Assembly (NCBI GenBank): GCA_027486335.1 | Contig: JAIXPK010000300.1 | Coordinates: 1 to 50,245 of the forward strand | Length of the DNA: 50,245 nt | Reading direction: 5' to 3' | Source: Verrucomicrobiaceae bacterium | GTDB lineage: Bacteria > Verrucomicrobiota > Verrucomicrobiia > Verrucomicrobiales > V1-33 | Shown: positions 43,643 through 50,245 of the stretch, one piece after another | How the letters are laid out: the number at the start of each line of letters is the position of its first letter | Numbering within the stretch: the stretch's first letter is position 1 | Notes under the pieces: model-generated | Database searches by the model: none | Told to the model about the DNA's origin: nothing | Seen by the model: the letters and a program-made list of their open reading frames with translations, nothing else | Made by a program: the position numbers and the translations under genes

Positions 43643-44953
43643 ATGGAACAAGGGCATCTCGTGCTGGCCGGCGGCGCTGCGATCTTCGCAGTCGCCTCCC
43701 TCTTTGCTGGCCACCGCGCAAACAAACGCCGGCGGCTCCTCACCGCTCTGCCCACGTCCTCCGTCCAGGGGGTCTTCATCGGTCTCGTCGAACTCAAAGG
43801 CTCCGCCGAAACTGAACGCCCCTTCACCTCGTGGCTCGCCAACCAGTCCTGCGTCCTCTACTCATGGCGTGTCGACGAACACTGGCGCCGCGTCGTCCAG
43901 GAATCCTACACCGATCAGAACGGCCGCCGCCAGACCCGCACCCGTGTCGAAACCGGCGTCGTCACCGTCGCCAGCGGCGGCGAATCCGCTCCCTTCTACC
44001 TCCGCGACGACTCCGGCGTCATCCTCATCAACCCCGACGGCGCAGAAATCCGGCCGCTCAGTCTCGTCCAGATGACTTGCGGCCCCTCCCATCCCTTCTA
44101 CTACGACCGAGGCCCCCGTGGAGCCATCCCTAACACCACCATGACCCGCACGTTCGTGGAAACCGGGATCCCTCTCCACACCCAGCTCTTCGTCGTCGGC
44201 GAAGCCCGCGAACGCACCGACATCGTCGCCCCCGAAATCCACGCCGCCCCCAAAGCACCTCTCTACCTCCTCACCACCGAATCCGAAGAACAGGTCCTCA
44301 GCCGCTACGGTTGGTCCCGCTCCGGCTGGGGCATCGGCGGGCTCTTCGCATCAGGCCTCGCCGGCTGGGCCCCCTTCCTCAACGACTCCGGTAGCCAGGG
44401 CCTCGTCACCGCCCTCATCGCCGCCGCCGCCTACGCCGCCCTCTGGCTCCTCAGCTGGACCATCCTCATCTACAATAGTCTCATCGACTCCAGACACCGC
44501 GTCCGCCAGGGCTGGTCGCTCCTCGAAGTCCAACTCAAACGCCGCGCCGACCTCATCCCCCAGCTTGTGGCAATCGTCGACGGCCTCAAATCCCACGAAC
44601 GCGAGGTCCAGGAAACCCTCGCCGCCCTCCGCAACCAGCTCGCCGCCACCCCAGACGGTCAGCAAGGCCCAGACTTCTCAGGCGTCGCCTCACAAATCGT
44701 CCGCCTCGCCGAACACTACCCCGCCCTCTCCGCCACCCCCGCCTTCGCTCAGCTCCAGTCCCAGCTCATCGAAACCGAACAGCGCATCGCCCTCGCCCGC
44801 GCCTACTTCAACGACGCCGCGTCCGCCTACAACACCGCCATCGAGGTCTTCCCGGACCGGCTCTTCGCCTCCCTCGGCGGCTTCCGACGCATGCCCCTCC
44901 TCGAAGCCCACGACTTCGAACGCGCCAACGTCCACGTCCAACTCGCTTCCTGA
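43643..44953 (+). CDS. Fusion of GIDE (E3-ligase-like) domain and LemA domain, membrane protein
   Basis: A 436-residue protein. An N-terminal membrane helix (VLAGGAAIFAVASLFAG) is followed by a GIDE/MUL1-like domain (about 35-200): SSVQGVFIGLVELKGSAE, CVLYSWRVDEHW, FYLRDDSGVILINPDGAEI, YYDRGPRGAIPNTTMTRTFVETGIPL. These domains in bacteria lack the RING finger of the mitochondrial ligase. A hydrophobic pair of segments (about 235-275) then leads to a LemA domain: LIYNSLIDSRHRVRQGWSLLEVQLKRRADLIPQLV, LIETEQRIALARAYFNDAASAYNTAIEVFPD. Family data give LemA an envelope-stress or presentation role. Fusion of the two in one chain is notable. The gene faces the GntP permease, 13 bp from its stop. Confidence 0.85.
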   Translation: MEQGHLVLAGGAAIFAVASLFAGHRANKRRRLLTALPTSSVQGVFIGLVELKGSAETERPFTSWLANQSCVLYSWRVDEHWRRVVQESYTDQNGRRQTRTRVETGVVTVASGGESAPFYLRDDSGVILINPDGAEIRPLSLVQMTCGPSHPFYYDRGPRGAIPNTTMTRTFVETGIPLHTQLFVVGEARERTDIVAPEIHAAPKAPLYLLTTESEEQVLSRYGWSRSGWGIGGLFASGLAGWAPFLNDSGSQGLVTALIAAAAYAALWLLSWTILIYNSLIDSRHRVRQGWSLLEVQLKRRADLIPQLVAIVDGLKSHEREVQETLAALRNQLAATPDGQQGPDFSGVASQIVRLAEHYPALSATPAFAQLQSQLIETEQRIALARAYFNDAASAYNTAIEVFPDRLFASLGGFRRMPLLEAHDFERANVHVQLAS

Positions 44954-44966
44954 CAATTTCCCCTCC

Positions 44967-46451
44967 TCACCCGCTGAACGGAAGCACCACCGACAGCAGC
45001 TTCGTCACCACCAGCCCGATCACTGACAGAATCGTCAGCAGCACCGTCCACGTCCGCAGGGTCTCCCGCTCCGTAAACCCGCTCAGCCGCGACACAACCC
45101 AGAACCCGCTGTCGTTCATCCACGAACACCCGTACGCCCCGAACCCGATCGCCAGAAACAGGTACATCGGATGATAACTCAAGGTCGTCGCCGCCATCAG
45201 CGGATAAATCATCGCCGACGTCGTCTGCATCGCCACCGTCGCACTCCCCTGCGCAATCCGCAGCACCAGCGCCACCACCCACGACAGCAATAGCAAATCC
45301 ACACTCCGCCCCGCCACCACGTGCCGGATCGCGTCCCCCACCCCCGCATTCCTCAGCATCAGCCCGAACGCCCCGCCCGCCGCCGTAATCAGAATAATCA
45401 CCCCGGCCGTCTCCAGCGGCGGCCCCATCAGATCACTCACCGCCTCCATTCCTAACTTCTTCTGCCGCATCAGCAGCACAATGCTCAGGAACCCGCCCAT
45501 CATCAGCGCGATGTTCTTGTTCCCGATGAACTCGAACACCTGATACCCGCCCGCAAACCACTCCGCCTCCACTCCGCCGCTCCCCGCAAACTGCGCCCAC
45601 GTCTTCCCATTCACTAACGCATGCCGCGTGATCTCGAAAAACGACGCCGCACTGATCAGCAGAATCGGCACCACCACCGGTGCAATCGACGCCAGAAACG
45701 ACGGCAGTTCGCTCTCCGGCCGGTCCACCAGCGCCCGCAACCCGCTCAACGGCGCATTCGGAGTCTCCCGCAACGGCACCGGATTCGCCGCCGCAATCCG
45801 CTTCATCACAAACCAACCCAACCCCACCGGCACCATCCCCACCAGAATCCCCGCAAACAGCGACACCCCCGCATCCAACCGCAGATTCTCCGCCACCATC
45901 AACGGCCCCGGATGCGGCACCGTCATCGAATGCGTCGTCACCCCAGCCCCGCAGATCGCCAGCACATAAAGCACAAAACTCCCCCCAGTCCGCAGCGCCA
46001 GCGCCATCGCAATCGGCACCATCAGCATGAACATCGTGTCGAAGAAAATCGGAATCGAAAGAAAATACGTCGCCGTTAGCAGCGCCAGCCCCGCCCGCTT
46101 CTCCCCTGTCACCGCCAGAAACCGCCGCACCACCTTGTCCGCCGCCCCGCTCTGCATCATGCACATCCCTATCAAGGTCGCCATCCCCACCACAATCGAC
46201 AGCTTCCCCGCCGTCGTCCCGAATTCCTCCGTGCACAACTCCACCGCCCGCAGCAGCTTTCCCTTCCCCGGCGCCTTCGGATCCGCAGGCAGACTCGCCG
46301 CCATCACTCCAGCTAACAAGGCCGCCAGTATCAGCGCCAGAAACGCATGCAGCCGCAGCTTCGAGATCGCCACGATCACGAAGGCCACACACACAACCAG
46401 TACAACGAATGGCCACCACACAGGTGCCGTAAATGCTATCAGGGGGAGCAT
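44967..46451 (-). CDS. GntP-family permease (gluconate/organic-acid proton symporter)
   Basis: A 494-residue inner-membrane transporter with about 12-14 hydrophobic segments from ATG 46451 (MLPLIAFTAPVWWPFVVLV). Family motifs include TYFLSIPIFFDTMFMLMVPIA, THSMTVPHPGPLMVAENL (the GntP signature), IAQGSATVAMQTTSAM and the GCSWMNDSGFWVVSRLSG block near the C-terminus. The best-known substrates are gluconate, fructuronate and other sugar acids; a nearby propeller is suggestive but does not identify the substrate here. No kinase or regulator gene is adjacent. Upstream in-frame codons to 46520 are polar and were excluded. It is divergent from the CotH gene across 126 bp. Confidence 0.93.
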   Translation of the reverse strand: MLPLIAFTAPVWWPFVVLVVCVAFVIVAISKLRLHAFLALILAALLAGVMAASLPADPKAPGKGKLLRAVELCTEEFGTTAGKLSIVVGMATLIGMCMMQSGAADKVVRRFLAVTGEKRAGLALLTATYFLSIPIFFDTMFMLMVPIAMALALRTGGSFVLYVLAICGAGVTTHSMTVPHPGPLMVAENLRLDAGVSLFAGILVGMVPVGLGWFVMKRIAAANPVPLRETPNAPLSGLRALVDRPESELPSFLASIAPVVVPILLISAASFFEITRHALVNGKTWAQFAGSGGVEAEWFAGGYQVFEFIGNKNIALMMGGFLSIVLLMRQKKLGMEAVSDLMGPPLETAGVIILITAAGGAFGLMLRNAGVGDAIRHVVAGRSVDLLLLSWVVALVLRIAQGSATVAMQTTSAMIYPLMAATTLSYHPMYLFLAIGFGAYGCSWMNDSGFWVVSRLSGFTERETLRTWTVLLTILSVIGLVVTKLLSVVLPFSG

Positions 46452-46577
46452 GCCGCCGTCATAGAGATTCGCGCTCCGCTCGGCAATCAGTTTTCCTCCA
46501 CGCATCCACCCATCTCCCACGGAGGCACGTCAGGGATTTGTCTTGGCACAACCTCCCCCCGTTCCCATGCTCTCCCC

Positions 46578-49500
46578 ATGAAGCTCCCCTTCAAACTCCG
46601 GCTCCTCCTCGCCGTCTGCGCCGCATCCCTCGCACCCTCCTCCCAAGCAGCCATCAGCGGCGTCGAGGTCCTCGTCGGCGGCCGCTCCAACCTCAGCGGC
46701 GAAGGCACGCTCATCCAAGCCACCAACCTCGGCACCACCACGTCCGTCAACGTCCCCGGCGTCGGCACGTTCACCGGTGACACCGGCACCGACGGAGTCG
46801 CAGGCATCGCCTCCATCGCCACCACCGGCGGCGGTACCCTCAACGCCGCTGACATCGGCAGCGCCATCGACCCGCTCTTCTTCACCGAAACATGGAACAG
46901 CGGCGGCACCGGCATGCGCGTCACCGTCACCCTCCCGGACTCCGGCGACTTCCTCGTCGAATTCCTCCACGCCGAAGCCCGCAACTGCTGCACCGGCCGC
47001 TTCAACACCGCCACACTCTCCGACGCCTCCGGCACCGTCCCCGTCCCCGAATTCACCATCGGCAACGGCATCGCCAACCAAAACCCGCCCGCCGACGCCG
47101 ACTGGGTCATCATCCGCGCCGCCATCCAGGGGGTCTCCACCTTCACCTACACCGTCCCCAACGGCGTCGGCCGCGGCACATCCATCATGGGCTTCCAGAT
47201 CCGCCGCACCACCTTCAACCCCACCGATTCCTCACCCTTCATCCGCGAATTCTCCGCTGCAGGCAACACCACCTACAAAGACGAAAACGGCGACTCCCCG
47301 GACTGGATCGAAATCTACAACCCCACCGCCAACCCAGTCAATCTCTCCGGCTGGCACCTGACTAACAACACCCTCTCTCCCGACCTCTGGTCGTTCCCCG
47401 CCGTCATCATCCCGCGCGGCGCGTCCCTCGTCGTCTTCGCCTCCGGCAAAAACCGCGCCGTCCCAGGCTCACCGCTCCACACTAACTTCCGCCTCCCCGC
47501 CTCAGGCAGCTACCTCGCCCTCACAAACCCTGACAACTCCACCGCCCACTCCTTCGCCCCCTACCCACCCCAGACTGACGGCTTCTCCTACGGCCTCGCC
47601 GGATTCGCCCGCTCCGCTCCCTCCGCCTTCTTCTTCCCCGCATCCCCAGGCGCAGCCAACGGCATCCCGCTCTCCTCTCCACTCCCCGCCCCGGTCTTCT
47701 CCGTCAAAAAAGCCGTCTTTACCGTCTCTCAATCCGTCTCCCTCTCCACCACCACCCCCGGCAGCATCATCCGCTTCACCACCGACGGCTCCATCCCCTC
47801 CGCCACCTCCACTCTCTACTCCGCCCCGCTCACCCTAACCGCCACCACCCAGATCCGCGCCCGCGCCTTCGACCCGGTCTCCGGCGGCGGCGGCGAGGTC
47901 GACTCGGCCTTCTTCACCCGCATCGACTCCTCCTCCAATCTCTCCGGCATCGCCCCTCCCGCCACCTTCTCCTCCAATCTCCCCGTCCTCATCATCGAGA
48001 ACTTCAACGGCGGAGCCATCCCCGGCACCAGTCAACCGCTCCAGTTCTCTCAACTCGCCGTCTTCGAACCCGATCCCATAACCGGGCGCACATCCCTCAA
48101 CCGCACGCCTGACAAAGCCATCCGCGCCGGCCTTCGCATCCGCGGCCAATCCAGCTCAGGCTTCCCCAAGAAACAATACCGGCTCGAAACATGGTCCGAA
48201 GCCAACGCCGATAAGGACGAATCCCTCCTCGGTCTCCCCTCCGACTCCGACTGGGTCCTCAGCGCCCCCTACGCCGACGAATCCCTCCTCCGCAACCCGC
48301 TCGTCTTCAGTCTCGGCCGCGACTTCAACCTCGCCGCCCCCAACACCCGCTACTGCGAGGTCTTCCTCAACACCAACGGCGGCCCCATCGGCAGCGCCGA
48401 CTACGCCGGGGTCTACATCCTCACCGAATCCATCAAAATCGGCGCCAACCGTCTCCCGCTCGCCAATGTCAGCGACTTCCCTGACAACGACGGCGGCTTC
48501 ATCATCCGCCACGAAGCCAGCGCCGCCTCCAAAACCCGCATCACCGGCTGGACGTTCGCGGAAATCCACGACCCAACCACCACCACCGCCCAGTCCACCT
48601 TCATCAGCTCATGGATCAATGGCTTCAACTCCGCCCTCCGATCCCCCACCGCCTTCAACCCAGTCACCGGCTACGCCGCATGGGCCGATCCCGCCTCGTT
48701 CGCCTCCATGGCCGTCCTCACCGAATTCGTCCGCTCCCAGGACGGCTACGTCCGCAGCGCCTACTTCCACAAGGACCGCGGCGGCAAACTCATCGCCGGC
48801 CCTCTCTGGGACTACGACCTCACCTTCGGGGTCTCCTGCTGCTTCAATTCCCACCTCACCGGCATCGACCCCGCCACCGGCTCCGGCTGGCAGTACAATA
48901 ACGGCTACAACCGCGGCGCCCGCGAAAACGGGCTCGCCGACAACGCCCACGGCTCCACCATGGCCCGGCTCGACTGGACGCGCCTCATGATGGCCGACCC
49001 CGCCTTCAGACAGCGCTTCACCGATTCCTATCAACTCCTCCGCCGCGGCCCGCTCTCCAACTCCGCCTTCGCCGCACGCATCGACGCCCTCGCCAGCCAG
49101 CTCAGCGACAATAACAACACCACCGACTCCCCTCAGCGCCGCAACTTCCTCAAGTGGGGCACGCTCGGCACAGCCACCACCGGCTTCCAGGCCTTCCTCC
49201 CGGTCAATCTCCGCAACGGCTCGGAAACATGGGCCGCTCACGTCGATTACGTCAAATCATGGGCCGCCCAGCGCACCACATGGATGGATTCCCAATTCAT
49301 CCCCATGCCCGTCGCCTCCACCCCGGACGGTGTCGTCCCCCCGGGCACCCGCATCGCCCTAACCGCCATCAACGACATCTTCGTCACCCTCGACGGCTCG
49401 GACCCGCGCCGCCCCGACGGCTCACCTTCCCCCTCCGCCACGCTCCTCTCTCCCGTCCCCGGCGGCCCAACCCCCTCCATCCTCATCTCCTCCACCTCCC

Positions 49501-50245
49501 ACGTCATCGCCCGCTCCCGCAACGCCGCCGCCTCCACATGGAGCGCACCCCTCAACCTCTGGTACCTCGTCGGCAACCCCGCCACCCCCTCCTCTCTCAT
49601 CGTCTCCGAACTCCACTACCACCCCGCCGATCCCTCCCCCGCAGAACAACTCCCTGACAACTCCCTGACCGACGGCGACTTCGAATTCATCGAACTCAGA
49701 AACATCAGCACCACCACCCTCGACCTCTCGGGCGCTTCCTTCACCGACGGCATCGTCTTCACCTTCCCCGCCGGCTCCATCCTGCCCCCCGGCAATGTCG
49801 TCGTCCTCGTCTCCAATCCCGTCGCCTTCTCCCGACGCTACGGCCCCGCCACCCCCATCACCGGTCAGTACTCGGGCCGTCTCAACAACTCCGGCGACCG
49901 TCTCGAACTCCGCTACCCGTTCGGTGGCCCCATCCTCGCCTTCTCATGGAACGACTCATGGCACGACCCATCCGACGGCCCCGGCTTCTCCATGGTCGCC
50001 CGTCCCTCCGCCAACCCAGTCGATCCTAACTTCCCCTCCTCATGGGCCATCAGCCCGGAATCCGGCGGTTCCCCAGGCACCATCACCCAAGGCTTCTCCC
50101 TCACCTACTCCAGCTGGCGTCACTCCCACTTCAGCCTCGCCGACATCGCCGCCGGTGGCCTCGCCGACCAATTCGACGACCCGGACCGCGACGGGCTCTC
50201 CAATTTCCTCGAATACGCCTGCGCCACCCACCCGCGTCTCCCCAC
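46578..50245 (+). CDS. Exported CotH-kinase / lamin-tail-domain protein, truncated by window end
   Basis: At least 1222 residues are open from ATG 46578 to the window edge. A signal peptide (MKLPFKLRLLLAVCAASLAP) is followed by a beta-rich region; a lamin-tail domain (about 219-357, DWIEIYNPTANPVNLSGWHL); a chitobiase-C-terminal-like repeat (about 371-441, GSIIRFTTDGSIPSATSTLY); a CotH domain (about 467-850, with RIRGQSSSGFPKKQYRLE, WVLSAPYADESLLRNPL and the catalytic GPLWDYDLTFG); and a second lamin-tail domain (about 1005-1167). It ends near DDPDRDGLSNFLEYA, the usual C-terminal tail of this phylum's secreted proteins. CotH family kinases can phosphorylate extracellular proteins. The gene is divergent from the permease. 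Confidence 0.9.
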   Translation, partial: MKLPFKLRLLLAVCAASLAPSSQAAISGVEVLVGGRSNLSGEGTLIQATNLGTTTSVNVPGVGTFTGDTGTDGVAGIASIATTGGGTLNAADIGSAIDPLFFTETWNSGGTGMRVTVTLPDSGDFLVEFLHAEARNCCTGRFNTATLSDASGTVPVPEFTIGNGIANQNPPADADWVIIRAAIQGVSTFTYTVPNGVGRGTSIMGFQIRRTTFNPTDSSPFIREFSAAGNTTYKDENGDSPDWIEIYNPTANPVNLSGWHLTNNTLSPDLWSFPAVIIPRGASLVVFASGKNRAVPGSPLHTNFRLPASGSYLALTNPDNSTAHSFAPYPPQTDGFSYGLAGFARSAPSAFFFPASPGAANGIPLSSPLPAPVFSVKKAVFTVSQSVSLSTTTPGSIIRFTTDGSIPSATSTLYSAPLTLTATTQIRARAFDPVSGGGGEVDSAFFTRIDSSSNLSGIAPPATFSSNLPVLIIENFNGGAIPGTSQPLQFSQLAVFEPDPITGRTSLNRTPDKAIRAGLRIRGQSSSGFPKKQYRLETWSEANADKDESLLGLPSDSDWVLSAPYADESLLRNPLVFSLGRDFNLAAPNTRYCEVFLNTNGGPIGSADYAGVYILTESIKIGANRLPLANVSDFPDNDGGFIIRHEASAASKTRITGWTFAEIHDPTTTTAQSTFISSWINGFNSALRSPTAFNPVTGYAAWADPASFASMAVLTEFVRSQDGYVRSAYFHKDRGGKLIAGPLWDYDLTFGVSCCFNSHLTGIDPATGSGWQYNNGYNRGARENGLADNAHGSTMARLDWTRLMMADPAFRQRFTDSYQLLRRGPLSNSAFAARIDALASQLSDNNNTTDSPQRRNFLKWGTLGTATTGFQAFLPVNLRNGSETWAAHVDYVKSWAAQRTTWMDSQFIPMPVASTPDGVVPPGTRIALTAINDIFVTLDGSDPRRPDGSPSPSATLLSPVPGGPTPSILISSTSHVIARSRNAAASTWSAPLNLWYLVGNPATPSSLIVSELHYHPADPSPAEQLPDNSLTDGDFEFIELRNISTTTLDLSGASFTDGIVFTFPAGSILPPGNVVVLVSNPVAFSRRYGPATPITGQYSGRLNNSGDRLELRYPFGGPILAFSWNDSWHDPSDGPGFSMVARPSANPVDPNFPSSWAISPESGGSPGTITQGFSLTYSSWRHSHFSLADIAAGGLADQFDDPDRDGLSNFLEYACATHPRLP

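Overview
The window reads as a high-GC chromosome segment from a Verrucomicrobiota bacterium, probably near Prosthecobacter, Luteolibacter or Haloferula. That placement is an inference. It rests on a PEP-CTERM protein ending VPEPG-helix-RRRRR, secreted proteins ending in D-D-N-FEFAFGTNP-type tails, a planctomycete/verrucomicrobial DUF1592 cytochrome, a Ser/Thr kinase fused to a DUF1080-like domain, and very large choice-of-anchor and CotH/lamin-tail surface proteins. There is no rRNA, phage, CRISPR array or recognisable transposase.

Layout. 1-1259: 3' two thirds of thiC. 1287-7860: accessory stretch with a Fic protein, an intact DUF1016 (YhcG-like) PD-(D/E)XK nuclease, a divergent HxlR regulator / nitroreductase / nitronate monooxygenase set, a second DUF1016 gene cut off before its nuclease core, a Phd/RelE-type toxin-antitoxin pair and an ester-cyclase fragment. 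8026-13860: kinase plus ECF sigma factor, facing an exported tyrosinase / heme-copper monooxygenase / redoxin operon with ATGA overlaps. 13883-26736: a conflict-gene island with a broken zeta-like P-loop start, a three-gene nucleotidyltransferase operon, a SWIM-SNF2 helicase, VapBC, a zeta-like kinase gene broken by a 79-bp hairpin element, and a TOTE-type primase-helicase-nuclease transcribed divergently from two AAA-type ATPases. 26807-50245: housekeeping and secreted functions, namely a DUF1592 cytochrome, initiator tRNA, exported phosphoesterase, CysDN ATP sulfurylase, PEP-CTERM protein, a 2294-residue surface protein, NHL propeller, unknown exported protein, GIDE-LemA fusion, GntP permease and a partial CotH protein.

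Two signals stand out. First, a family of palindromes with a 3-nt loop and a cagac-N3-gtctg core sits inside both DUF1016 genes. Every copy has the same reading phase and several have compensated outer arms. Related hairpins lie in intergenic repeats next to the same genes. This looks like a palindromic element tied to a nuclease family. Second, the TOTE primase-helicase-DUF559 gene and the two-ATPase operon share a control region with a perfect 10-bp inverted repeat over a near-consensus promoter whose predicted start is at or next to the ATG. This is a candidate NTP-dependent defence system.

All coordinates, motifs and repeat arms were read by eye. Family names come from motif recognition, not from a search.
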